Made by a program: the position numbers and the translations under genes. Below, piece after piece: positions 17,552 to 25,750 of a DNA stretch of 64,000 nucleotides. The notes under the pieces were generated by a model that was not told where the DNA came from, did not search any database, and worked only from the letters and a program-made list of their open reading frames with translations. The stretch covers positions 930,001-994,000 of the forward strand of contig CAVUDO010000002.1 in NCBI GenBank assembly GCA_963740255.1, given 5' to 3'. The DNA comes from CAVUDO01 sp963740255 (GTDB lineage: Bacteria > Actinomycetota > Actinomycetes > Mycobacteriales > Cryptosporangiaceae). Position 1 is the first letter of the stretch; every line of letters begins with the position of its first letter.

Positions 17552-17971
17552 ATGGACCAGAACGTGCAGCCCAAGGTGGTCAAGTCCGAGGACGAGTGGC
17601 GGGCGGAGCTGAGCCCGCAGGAGTACCACGTGCTCCGCGAGGCCGGCACCGAGCGGGCCTTCACCGGCGCGTACACCGACACCAAGACCGTCGGCGTATA
17701 CCACTGCCGGGCGTGCGGAGCGGAGCTGTTCCGCTCCGAGACCAAGTTCGACTCGCACTGCGGATGGCCGAGCTTCTACGCCCCCAACGCGGCCGACCAC
17801 GTCGTGCTGCTGGAGGACCGCAGCCTCGGTGCGGTGCGCACCGAGGTGCGTTGCGCCACCTGCGACTCGCACCTGGGCCACGTCTTCCACGGCGAGGGCT
17901 ACGCCACGCCCACGGACGACCGGTACTGCATCAACTCCGTCTCGCTGACGCTGGCTCCCGCCGAGAGCTGA
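17552..17971 (+). CDS. msrB: Peptide-methionine (R)-S-oxide reductase MsrB
   Basis: This 139-aa protein has the full SelR/MsrB domain. Zinc ligands are CRAC (about residue 53) and CATC (about 102), with GWPSFY between them. The catalytic cysteine is in RYCINSVSL near the C-terminus. The enzyme repairs methionine-R-sulfoxide in oxidised proteins in the cytoplasm. ATG 17552 directly follows a GGGGGG run, with TACCGT just upstream as a possible -10. It is convergent with hemQ, an arrangement often seen in actinomycetes. Confidence 0.95.
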   Translation: MDQNVQPKVVKSEDEWRAELSPQEYHVLREAGTERAFTGAYTDTKTVGVYHCRACGAELFRSETKFDSHCGWPSFYAPNAADHVVLLEDRSLGAVRTEVRCATCDSHLGHVFHGEGYATPTDDRYCINSVSLTLAPAES

Positions 17972-18040
17972 CTCTCCGTCCGAGAGCTGGGCGTCGCCCG
18001 GCGGCGGGGCGCGGCGCGGCCGGGCCGCGGCCGACGCGGG

Positions 18041-18823
18041 TCAGGGAAGTGAGTCGACCAGCTCGGCGACGGACTTGCGGCGGCCCGTGTAGAACGGCAC
18101 CTCGTCGCGGACATGGCGCCGCGCCGTGGACGACCGGAGCTCCCGCATCAGGTCGACGATCCGGTGCAACTCGTCCGCCTCGAACGCGAGCATCCACTCG
18201 TAGTCGCCGAGCGCGAACGAGGCCACGGTGTTGGCCCGCACGTCGGGGTACCCGCGCGCCATCTTGCCGTGCTCGGCCAGCATTCCCCGGCGATCGGCTT
18301 CGGGCAGCAGGTACCACTCGTAGGAGCGGACGAACGGGTAGACGCAGAGGTAGGGCCGCGGCGGCTCGTCGGCGAGGAACGCCGGGATGTGGCTGCGGTT
18401 GAACTCGGCCGGCCGGTGCAGGGCCATCTGCGACCACACCGGCGCGAGGTGCGTGCCCAGGTGGGTGCGCCGGAACCGCACATAGGCCTCCTGCAGCGCG
18501 TCGGAGGAGGTGGAGTGCCACCAGATCATCAGGTCGGCATCGGCCCGGAGCCCGGCCAGGTCGTACACCCCGCGGACCACCACGTCCTTCTCCGCCAGCT
18601 GGTCGACCAGCTCCTGGAACTGCGCGGCTGCGGCGTCGCGGTCGCCCTTCAGCGGCTGCTCGACCCGGAAGACCGACCACATCGTGTACCGGATCGACTC
18701 GTTGAGCTCACGGATCCGCTGGGCGTTCGGGTTGCCCCCCTCCGCCGTGGTGGGCCCGCCCTCGGACGGCAGGTCCCGCGTCGCCTCGTGCCGGCCGGGG
18801 TGGTCGTGCTCGCGCGGGTCCAT
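18041..18823 (-). CDS. hemQ: Coproheme decarboxylase HemQ/ChdC
   Basis: This 260-aa protein belongs to the chlorite-dismutase-like family. Key segments are IRYTMWSVFRV, YVRFRRTHLG, FVRSYEWYLLP, EHGKMARGYPDV (carrying the proximal histidine) and FALGDYEWMLAFE. It converts coproheme III to heme b, the last step of the coproporphyrin-dependent pathway of Gram-positive bacteria. ATG 18823 has GGGGGAG upstream. An alternative ATG at 18841 overlaps the hemY stop (TGATG), so translation may be coupled. It is co-directional with hemY and, further on, hemE. Confidence 0.92.
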   Translation of the reverse strand: MDPREHDHPGRHEATRDLPSEGGPTTAEGGNPNAQRIRELNESIRYTMWSVFRVEQPLKGDRDAAAAQFQELVDQLAEKDVVVRGVYDLAGLRADADLMIWWHSTSSDALQEAYVRFRRTHLGTHLAPVWSQMALHRPAEFNRSHIPAFLADEPPRPYLCVYPFVRSYEWYLLPEADRRGMLAEHGKMARGYPDVRANTVASFALGDYEWMLAFEADELHRIVDLMRELRSSTARRHVRDEVPFYTGRRKSVAELVDSLP

Positions 18824-18840
18824 CCGGTGATTCTCCCCCA

Positions 18841-20262
18841 TCACGGCGCGGCCGCACCACGCACCGGCACAGTGGCCAGGCCGGCCAGCACCTGCGCCGC
18901 GGCGACCTGGCCCGAGCGGACACAGGCCGGTACGCCCACCCCGTCGTACGCCGCGCCGGCCAGCGCCAGCGTCGGATGACCCGACAAAGCCGCCCGGGCC
19001 CGGGCGACCCGGTCGAGGTGCCCGACGGCGTACTGCGGCAGCGCGCCGCCCCAGCGCGTCACGGCAGTGGCCGTCGGCGCGGGCAGGCCACCGGCCGGCC
19101 GCAGCAGGATGTCCAGATCGCGCCGGACGGCCGCCACGAGTTCGTCGTCGGACACCTGCAGGACGTGCTCGTCTCCGTACCGACCCACGGACGCCCGCAG
19201 CACGGTCACCCCGGGGGCGGCGAGCTGCGGCCACTTCCGGGTGACGTAGGTGACGGCCTTCACCAGCCTGCCGGCACCGGCGGGCACCAGCACCCCCGTG
19301 CCTGCCGGCAGCGCGAGGATGCCCGGCAGCACCAGCGTGACCAGGGCGACGCTCGCATACTCGATGGCCGCGACCTCGACCGCGGCCGCCGCGCTCACGT
19401 CCCCGAGCAGACGCGAGGCCGGCGCCGCCGGAACGGCGAGCACGACGGCGTCGGCGTGCACCCGTTCGGCGTCGCGGGTGGAACCGACCACCAGCTGCCA
19501 GCCCTCGGCCGCCGGCCGCAGCTCACGGACCGGACGCCCCGTCCGCACCGCCGCGCCGGACACGTGGGCCACGCCCGCCGCCAGGCGGGACATGCCTCCC
19601 CGCACCGTGGCGAACACCGGTCCCTCAGCCGTACTCCGGCTGCGCTGGGCGGCCCGGACCAGCGACGGCGTCCCGGCCAGCTCCGCCGCCAGGGCGGGCA
19701 TCGTCGCGCGCAGCGACAGCATGGCCGCGTGCCCGGCGTAGACGCCGCCGAGCAGCGGTTCGACGAGGCGGTCGAGCACCTCCGGGCCGAGCCGCCTCCC
19801 TACGAGCTCGCCCACGGACACGTCCGTGCCGAGCGGCGCACCGGGAAGGTCCGGTTCCGCCTGGACCCGGGCCAGGCCGGCCGAGCTGAGCAGGCCGGAC
19901 CCGGTGAGCGCCGCAAGGTCGGCCGGAATGCCCAGCACCGTTCCCGCCGGCAACGGGCGCAATCCGCCGTCCACCGCGACGGCCGCGCCCGTGGCACCCG
20001 GGTGAACCAGCTCGTCGCCGAGGCCCGCCCGCGCGCACAGCGCCCCCGCCTCGGGCACCCGAATCAGGAACGCGTCGGCACCGGTCTCCACCGCGACCCC
20101 GCCCACCTCGCCGGTACGCAGCTTCCCCCCGACCTCACGGCCCTGCTCGAACAACGTGACCTCGGTGCCGGGGGCGGCATCGTGGAGACGCAGCGCGGCG
20201 GCCAGGCCGGCGATGCCGCCGCCGACCACGGCCACGTGCGGGCGACGACCGTTCGGATCCAC
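18841..20262 (-). CDS. hemY: Coproporphyrinogen III / protoporphyrinogen oxidase (HemY type)
   Basis: This 473-aa FAD enzyme opens with the dinucleotide-binding motif VAVVGGGIAGLAAALRL (about residues 10-26). It has the amine-oxidase-family GADAFL and PLLGGVYAGHA segments and ends with LALAGAAYDGVGVPACVRSGQVAA, the flavin-binding end. In actinobacteria this enzyme oxidises coproporphyrinogen III to coproporphyrin III. GTG 20262 starts the fold directly; no ATG lies in frame nearby. The stop overlaps a possible hemQ start. The three heme genes here (hemE, hemY, hemQ) lack hemH nearby. Confidence 0.9.
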   Translation of the reverse strand: MDPNGRRPHVAVVGGGIAGLAAALRLHDAAPGTEVTLFEQGREVGGKLRTGEVGGVAVETGADAFLIRVPEAGALCARAGLGDELVHPGATGAAVAVDGGLRPLPAGTVLGIPADLAALTGSGLLSSAGLARVQAEPDLPGAPLGTDVSVGELVGRRLGPEVLDRLVEPLLGGVYAGHAAMLSLRATMPALAAELAGTPSLVRAAQRSRSTAEGPVFATVRGGMSRLAAGVAHVSGAAVRTGRPVRELRPAAEGWQLVVGSTRDAERVHADAVVLAVPAAPASRLLGDVSAAAAVEVAAIEYASVALVTLVLPGILALPAGTGVLVPAGAGRLVKAVTYVTRKWPQLAAPGVTVLRASVGRYGDEHVLQVSDDELVAAVRRDLDILLRPAGGLPAPTATAVTRWGGALPQYAVGHLDRVARARAALSGHPTLALAGAAYDGVGVPACVRSGQVAAAQVLAGLATVPVRGAAAP

Positions 20263-20462
20263 GGCCTCATCGTGCCTCAGCCGTCGTGGGGCGGCCCGGC
20301 GCCGCGGCCCGGCGCGACCGCCGGCAGGGTGCCGTGCCGTGGTGTGCCGTGCCGTGTCACGGTCGCGCGCCCGAGTCGAGATCCGACCGTGATCGCGGCC
20401 CGGGAACCGTCGACTCGGCCTCGGGCGTCCGACCTGCGATACCCCTTGACCTGGGAGCACAG

Positions 20463-21386
20463 ATGACGCTGACTTCACGCCGGGCCCGTCCGTACCTGCT
20501 GGCGACCGGTACGGCGCTGGTCGCGGCGATGCTGCTGACCGGATGCGGCCGGGACAGCAGGTCCACCGAGCAGGGGGCCCCGGCGGCGCCTCAGGCCGGC
20601 GCGCCCCGGGACTCCACCGGCACCCAGGAGAAGGCCGACCCGACCGGGGTGCCAGTCGGCGTCCCGCTCAAGCCGCCGAGCGCGCGGGACATCGTCTACA
20701 CCGGTGAGCTCAACGTCCGGGTGGACGACGTCACCGACGCCGCCGGAAGGGCCAGCCGGATCGCCACCGCCGCGGGCGGCTTCGTCGGCGGCGACGAGCG
20801 GCGCACCCACCGCGGCAACGCGACGGCCACGCTGATCCTGCGGGTCCCGGCGGCCGCCTTCTACGACAGCGTCGAGAAGGTCTCCGACCTCGGCCGGGAG
20901 ACGTCGCGCCAGGTCGGCACGGCGGACGTGACCGAGCAGGTGGTCGACCTCGACAGCCGCATCGCCAGCCAGCGTGCCAGCGTCGCCCGCACCCGGGCGC
21001 TGCTCGGCCGGGCCCAGCAGATCAGCGACATCGTGGCGATCGAGCGTGAGCTGTCCGGCCGGGAAGCCGAGCTCGGGGCGCTGGAGGCCAAGAAGCGGGG
21101 GCTCGCCGACCAGGTGACGCTCTCCACCGTCACCGTGCGACTGACAGGCCCCCAGGCGGTCACACCGACGAAGGAGCCCGACCGGGGCTTCCTGGCTGGT
21201 CTCGCCGCGGGCTGGTCGGCGTTCGTCACCGTCATGGTCGTGCTGCTCACGGCCATCGGCGCCGTGTTGCCGTTCCTGCTCGCCGTCGCTGTCGTCGTGG
21301 CCGTCGCCTGGCTGCTGGTCCGCCGCCGCACCCGACGCCCGGCAAGTCCTCCCGCGGCCGGTCCCGCCCCGCAGCCGGACGCCTGA
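20463..21386 (+). CDS. DUF4349 domain lipoprotein with membrane anchor
   Basis: This 307-aa protein has a lipoprotein signal (LVAAMLLTGC, lipobox near residue 28). The DUF4349 region (about 75-260) contains DIVYTGELNVRVDDV and a coiled-coil stretch (LDSRIASQRASVARTRALLGRA, then LSGREAELGALEAKKRGL). A C-terminal membrane helix (about 262-292) and a basic tail follow. Members are putative periplasmic/cell-surface proteins of unknown function. It is divergent from hemY and convergent with hemE; a hairpin separates the two stops. Confidence 0.85.
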   Translation: MTLTSRRARPYLLATGTALVAAMLLTGCGRDSRSTEQGAPAAPQAGAPRDSTGTQEKADPTGVPVGVPLKPPSARDIVYTGELNVRVDDVTDAAGRASRIATAAGGFVGGDERRTHRGNATATLILRVPAAAFYDSVEKVSDLGRETSRQVGTADVTEQVVDLDSRIASQRASVARTRALLGRAQQISDIVAIERELSGREAELGALEAKKRGLADQVTLSTVTVRLTGPQAVTPTKEPDRGFLAGLAAGWSAFVTVMVVLLTAIGAVLPFLLAVAVVVAVAWLLVRRRTRRPASPPAAGPAPQPDA

Positions 21387-21392
21387 CCGGCC

Positions 21393-21419
21393 GAGGCGTC
21401 GGGCTGTTACCGGCGCCTC
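21393..21419. terminator. Bidirectional terminator between the DUF4349 gene and hemE
   Basis: GAGGCG and CGCCTC pair perfectly. An inner CGG/CCG adds three pairs around a 7-nt loop. The hairpin lies exactly between two convergent stop codons and could serve both. Confidence 0.55.
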
Positions 21420-22551
21420 ACCGGGACGAGAGCGCGTGGACGTGCTCGGTGACCCGGGTGAGGACGTCGGGGTCGGTCTCCGGCAGCACGCCGTGGCCGA
21501 GGTTGAACACGTGTCCCGGTGCGCCGCGTCCCTCCCGCAGGACGCGGCGCACCTGCTTCTCGACCACGTCGGGCTCGGCCAGCAGCACGGCGGGGTCGAG
21601 GTTCCCCTGCACCGGCAGGCTCCCCCCGATCCGGCGGGCCGCCACGTCCAGCGGCGTCCGCCAGTCCACTCCGACCACGTCCGCGCCGACCTCCCCCATC
21701 GCGGCCAGCAACTCGGCGGTGCCCACCCCGAAGTGGATCCGCGGGACGCCCGCATCGGCGAGGCCGGCCAGCACCCGGGCGGAGTGCGGCGCGACGAACC
21801 TTCGGTAGTCGGCCTCCGACAGCGCCCCGGCCCACGAGTCGAAGAGCTGCACGGCCGACGCCCCCGCCGCGACCTGCACCCGCAGGAACGCCAGGGCCAG
21901 GTCGGCGAGCCGTCCGCAGAGCGCGTTCCACAGGTCCGGCCGGCCGTACATGAGCGCCTTGGTGCGGGCGTGGGTGCGGGACGGGCCGCCCTCGATCAGG
22001 TAGCTGGCCAGCGTGAACGGGGCACCGGCGAACCCGACCAGCGGCACCGCCCCCAGCTCGCCGACCAGCGCGGCCACCGCCTCGGTGATGTACGGGACGT
22101 CGTCCGGCGTCAGCGCACGCAGCCGGGGCAGGTCGCTCTCGTCGGCGAACGGCACGGCCACCACCGGCCCGACCCCCGGCACGATGTCGAGGTCGACGCC
22201 CACGGCGACCAGTGGCACCACGATGTCGGAGAACAGGATCGCCGCGTCCACCCCGTGCCGCCGCACCGGTTGCAGGGTGATCTCGGTGACCAGTTCCGGC
22301 CGCCGGCACGACTCCAGCATCCCGACGCCCTCGCGGAGCGCCCGGTACTCCGGCAGCGACCGGCCCGCCTGCCGCATGAACCACACCGGGGTGTGCGGCA
22401 CGCTCAACCCGCGGCAGGCGCGCAGGAACGGTCCGTCCAGCGGGAGGGCGACGGCGGGCGGAGCGCCGGGCGTGGACTCCGGGACCGCGCCTACATCCGC
22501 GCGTGGGCCGGCGGAACGGAGGGACGCGGCCGACTCGGTCATGTCCGCCAT
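21418..22551 (-). CDS. hemE: Uroporphyrinogen decarboxylase
   Basis: This 377-aa protein has the HemE signature PVWFMRQAGRSLPEYR (about residues 56-71, the conserved RQAGR). Others are ILFSDIVVPL, GFAGAPFTLASYL, FDSWAG and the C-terminal FNLGHGVLPETDPD. It removes four carboxyl groups from uroporphyrinogen III to give coproporphyrinogen III, feeding hemY and hemQ in this window. ATG 22551 gives the longest sensible N-terminus (about 40 variable residues); ATG 22542 is possible. Confidence in function is very high. Confidence 0.95.
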   Translation of the reverse strand: MADMTESAASLRSAGPRADVGAVPESTPGAPPAVALPLDGPFLRACRGLSVPHTPVWFMRQAGRSLPEYRALREGVGMLESCRRPELVTEITLQPVRRHGVDAAILFSDIVVPLVAVGVDLDIVPGVGPVVAVPFADESDLPRLRALTPDDVPYITEAVAALVGELGAVPLVGFAGAPFTLASYLIEGGPSRTHARTKALMYGRPDLWNALCGRLADLALAFLRVQVAAGASAVQLFDSWAGALSEADYRRFVAPHSARVLAGLADAGVPRIHFGVGTAELLAAMGEVGADVVGVDWRTPLDVAARRIGGSLPVQGNLDPAVLLAEPDVVEKQVRRVLREGRGAPGHVFNLGHGVLPETDPDVLTRVTEHVHALSSR

Positions 22552-22743
22552 GCTGCCACGGCACCCCGCCCGCGGCCGTCCGGGCGGGGCGCGGCGGCCG
22601 GGTTGCCGCCCCGCCGCGGCCGGGCCCGCCCCGTCGCCAGGTTGTCGCCCGACCGCCGCCAGGTCGCCCGACCGCGGCGGCGTGCGGCCCGAGGAGACGG
22701 CGACGCCCGGCGCGGCGTGCTGGGCCAGGGATCGACGGAGTCC

Positions 22744-22749
22744 TAGTCT
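22744..22749 (+). promoter_or_regulatory. -10 box implying a leaderless DUF3000 transcript
   Basis: TAGTCT ends 7 nt before the ATG at 22757, so transcription should begin at or next to the start codon. No Shine-Dalgarno sequence is present. Both facts support a leaderless mRNA, common in actinomycetes. Confidence 0.5.
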
Positions 22750-22756
22750 GAAGTCC

Positions 22757-23320
22757 ATGGCCTCGATCGGCACCGAGCCGGGCACCTTCGCGCACGCGGT
22801 CGCCTCGCTGCGCGCGGTGCGTCCGCGCCCGGAGATCCTGCTGGAGGAGGTGCCCGCTCCCCAGCGGCTGGCGCCGCACGGCTTCGCGCTCGGCGCCACC
22901 GTGGTGCGCCAGGCCGAGGAGGTGGCCACCGGGCGGCTCGTGGTGCTGTACGACCCGGAGGGCCAGGAAGCCTGGGCCGGCACGCTCCGGCTGGTCTCCT
23001 ACGTCACCGCCGAACTCGACCCGGAGATGGCCGGCGACCCGATGCTCGCCGAGGTCGGCTGGAGCTGGTTGCTGGACGCCCTGGAGGCGGCAGGTGCCGA
23101 CTACACCGCGGCCGGCGGCACGGTGACCCAGGTCAGCTCCACCCGGTTCGGCGACCTGGCCGGCCCGCCCGCCACCGCCGACGTGGAGGTCCGGGCCTCC
23201 TGGACGCCGGTCTCGCCCGACCTCGGCCCGCACCTGTCGGCCTGGTGCTCGCTGCTGGCCTCGACCGCCGGCCTGCCGCCGCCCGGGATCACCGCGCTCG
23301 CCGCCCCACACGGCGCCTGA
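22757..23320 (+). CDS. DUF3000 family protein
   Basis: This 187-aa protein matches the actinobacterial DUF3000 family throughout. It has FAHAVASLRA, RPEILLEEVPAPQRLAPHG, ELDPEMAGDPMLAEVGWSWL and the C-terminal WCSLLAST. The family is conserved in Actinomycetota, commonly next to hemE and the RNase D gene as here, but has no known function. The start is probably leaderless. It converges on the minus-strand gene at 23417 with a shared hairpin in between. Confidence 0.88.
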   Translation: MASIGTEPGTFAHAVASLRAVRPRPEILLEEVPAPQRLAPHGFALGATVVRQAEEVATGRLVVLYDPEGQEAWAGTLRLVSYVTAELDPEMAGDPMLAEVGWSWLLDALEAAGADYTAAGGTVTQVSSTRFGDLAGPPATADVEVRASWTPVSPDLGPHLSAWCSLLASTAGLPPPGITALAAPHGA

Positions 23321-23376
23321 CCCGACGGCCGCCGCCACCCGCGGCCGGCTACCTCATCCGCGCCGGAGCGGTCCTT

Positions 23377-23410
23377 GCCGTGGCGCCACCCGAGCGGGCG
23401 ACGCCACGGC
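23377..23410. terminator. Bidirectional terminator hairpin
   Basis: GCCGTGGCG and CGCCACGGC form a perfect 9-bp stem with a 16-nt loop. It sits between the convergent DUF3000 gene and the proline-rich membrane gene. Confidence 0.65.
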
Positions 23411-23416
23411 CGGTGC

Positions 23417-24151
23417 TCAGTTGATCAGCACCTCGGCCCGGTTGCACGGCTCCCGGAGCTGGGGAATCAGCGCATTCGCCTTGGCCTGGTCGCGGTTGGC
23501 GATCGCGTCGAGGAACTGCAGCACGAGCTTGAGGCACTGCGAGATGACCTGCTTCTCCTCGTTGGTCTGCCCCAGCCGGTTCTCGGTGCCGTCGAGCCGC
23601 TGCTTGGTGGAGTCGAGCTGGCTCTTGGTGCTGCTCAGGTCCGACTCGAGCTTGGAGATCCTGCCGTCACGATCGCGGACGTCGCGCTGGGACGAGGCGA
23701 GCTGGGTCGCGGTGTCGTTCTGCTCGCTGCGCTTGAAGAAGTACAGACCCGTCATCAGGATCGTGAGCACGAGCAGCAACGCGCAGGCGCCGGCCAGGAT
23801 CGGCACCAGCGGCACCCCGCCAGTGCGCTGGGCGGGAGGCGGGGGCGGGGGGACGCCCTGCCCTGGATCGGCGAAGGCCGGGAGTGCCTGGGTCATGGCC
23901 GGATGCGGCGCGGCGCTGGTCGGCGGCGCCTGGGCGTAACCGCCGCCCGAGGTCGGCATTCCCGGGCCGGGCGCGCCGAACCCCGCGCCGCTGCCCGGCG
24001 GGGGGTAGCCACCGCCGTAGTCGCCGCCCGAGACCGACGCGGGCGGATAGGCCGGCGGACCGGAGGCCGGTGCCGGCCCCCACGGATCGGACGAGTACGG
24101 ACCGCCGGGCGGGTACTGACCGCCCTGGTTCGGGTAGCCGGGGTCTGACAC
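23417..24151 (-). CDS. Proline-rich single-pass membrane protein with coiled coil
   Basis: The 244-aa product starts at GTG 24151 behind GGAGG. Residues 1-110 are Pro/Gly/Tyr-rich and disordered. One membrane helix (about 113-137, LVPILAGACALLLVLTILMTGLYFF) follows. Then comes an extracytoplasmic coiled coil (about 145-200, SKLESDLSSTKSQLDSTKQRLDG) and a small helical end with two Cys. The architecture is the same as its upstream neighbour on this strand (disordered N-terminus, one helix, extracellular domain), so they may act together at the membrane. Function is unknown. Confidence 0.7.
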   Translation of the reverse strand: MSDPGYPNQGGQYPPGGPYSSDPWGPAPASGPPAYPPASVSGGDYGGGYPPPGSGAGFGAPGPGMPTSGGGYAQAPPTSAAPHPAMTQALPAFADPGQGVPPPPPPAQRTGGVPLVPILAGACALLLVLTILMTGLYFFKRSEQNDTATQLASSQRDVRDRDGRISKLESDLSSTKSQLDSTKQRLDGTENRLGQTNEEKQVISQCLKLVLQFLDAIANRDQAKANALIPQLREPCNRAEVLIN

Positions 24152-24299
24152 GGTGCCTCCAGGTGATGATCCGGCCGGGCCGGTGCCCGTCCGGGGTCGC
24201 TCGCTTCGTCGTCCGGGCGGGCTGCGCCCGGACCTGGTGCCGTTGCCCGGGCGGCCCGCCCGAGGTGTACACCGCTGCCAGGACGCGGTGTCGGCTGGT

Positions 24300-25271
24300 T
24301 CAGCAGGCCAGCAGGCCGTCGCAGACCTCGCTGATCGGGATGGCGAGCCCGAGACCGTCCGCGTTCTCCCGGATGATCTTGGCCTGGGCCACGCCGACGA
24401 CCCTGCCCTCCGCGTTGATCACCGGGCCGCCGGAGTTGCCCGGGTTGATCGCGGCATCGAACTGGATCACCCGGGTACCCAGCCCGGGCACGTCGTCGCG
24501 CACCGCGCTCACCACGCCGGTGGTGACCGTGTCGGTCAGGCCCAGCGGGGCTCCGACCACCACGACGGGCTCCCCCACCTGCACCGGGTTCCGCGCGGGC
24601 GAGAGTCGCGGAAAGCTCTGCTTGGCCCGCAGGACCGCGAGGTCGCGGTCGGCGTCGACCTTCTCGATCGTCACGTCGTAGCTCTCCGAGGCGCGCTCGA
24701 TCCTGGCCGTCCGCGCGCCGGCCCGCACCGCCTGCTCGACCACGTGGTAGTTGGTCACCAGCAGGGTGCCGCCGCCGGACGGGGGCTGGCCGAACGCGAA
24801 CGCCGTGCCGGTGGCCCGCCCGGCCCGGATCCGGAACACCGAGGGCAGCGCCGCCTTGGCCACCGTCGCGGAGTTCAGGCTGCCCTTCGTCCGCTCCTCG
24901 AGCTGCCCGGACCGCTGGCCCAGGCTGTTCACCTGGTCGCGCAGGGCCGCGATCTCGGCGTCGGCGCGACGTTGGGCCTCCGCCTGGTCGCCGACCCGCC
25001 CGGCGAGCTGGACCAGGACCACGATCTGCACGATCGTCGCCAGCAGCAGCGCGACCGCCAGGCCGAACGCCACGGTGCCGAGGATCGGCCGGGCGGGTCG
25101 CGGTGGCGTCGAAGCGGACGGCGCGGCGGACGGCGTCGCGGGCGGTGGCGTGCCCGGCGGGGTCGCCGCTGTCCTGGCGCCGAACGGGCCCTGCGCCGAC
25201 TGCGTCGGGGAGTCCCACGGCCGCGGGCCGGCGGCCGGGGCCGGCGGCGCGGTGACCGGCGGGGACAACAC
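24300..25271 (-). CDS. Membrane-anchored trypsin-like serine protease (S1C/HtrA-like)
   Basis: The sequence shows a Pro-rich N-terminus, one membrane helix (TVAFGLAVALLLATIVQIVVLVQLAG) and a short coiled coil. A chymotrypsin-fold domain follows with all three catalytic residues: His in VTNYHVVEQ, Asp in DADRDLAVL and Ser in INPGNSGGPVI. No PDZ domain follows. The start is unclear. GTG 25271 is the first usable codon in the protease frame. A natural-looking N-terminus (MADPQDGAS..., from ATG 25461) is in another frame and joins it only through a single-base frameshift near 25360. With that correction the protein would be about 387 aa. The catalytic part is intact. Confidence 0.75.
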   Translation of the reverse strand: MLSPPVTAPPAPAAGPRPWDSPTQSAQGPFGARTAATPPGTPPPATPSAAPSASTPPRPARPILGTVAFGLAVALLLATIVQIVVLVQLAGRVGDQAEAQRRADAEIAALRDQVNSLGQRSGQLEERTKGSLNSATVAKAALPSVFRIRAGRATGTAFAFGQPPSGGGTLLVTNYHVVEQAVRAGARTARIERASESYDVTIEKVDADRDLAVLRAKQSFPRLSPARNPVQVGEPVVVVGAPLGLTDTVTTGVVSAVRDDVPGLGTRVIQFDAAINPGNSGGPVINAEGRVVGVAQAKIIRENADGLGLAIPISEVCDGLLAC

Positions 25272-25750
25272 AGGTGGACGAGGTCCGAGCGGCGCCGCCG
25301 GCGGGGGTTCGCGCGGGTTCCCGGCCGAGTGCGGTCCGCCGGCCGGATAGGGCGCGCTGGACGGAGGAGGACGGCGGACCGGCGCCGGTGGGCAGCGGGC
25401 CCGGCGGCACGCCTGCCCCGGGCCCGGCGCCCCTGCTCGCGCCGTCCTGGGGATCTGCCATGCGTCGCGCCGCCTCTCTGCGCGGCGGCCGGACCGCGCG
25501 GGCCGGCAACTCCACCGCGTACCAGCGCGGAGCCTGCCTCGATGTGCCGGCTCCCACGCTAGCCAGCGCCACCAAGCAGGTCGACAACCGCATCCCGTTT
25601 GTGACCTGCCCGCCGGCCGGACCGCCCTGCGCGGTCCCGCGGTGTTCGACCGTTCGGACCCGACCAAGTCGTCCCGGGCGCTCGTCGCCGCGTGCCGTCG
25701 CCCGCGGGCGGCGGTCGGCTCGATACGGTTGCCCCGTGGATGAGGCGGCG

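Noticed and set aside
15031..17745. A 904-codon minus-strand open frame opposite the secreted nuclease
   Set aside because: It is the codon-bias shadow of the nuclease gene: Gly/Arg/Val-rich, no domain, no ribosome site. The plus strand has a signal peptide and full catalytic motifs.
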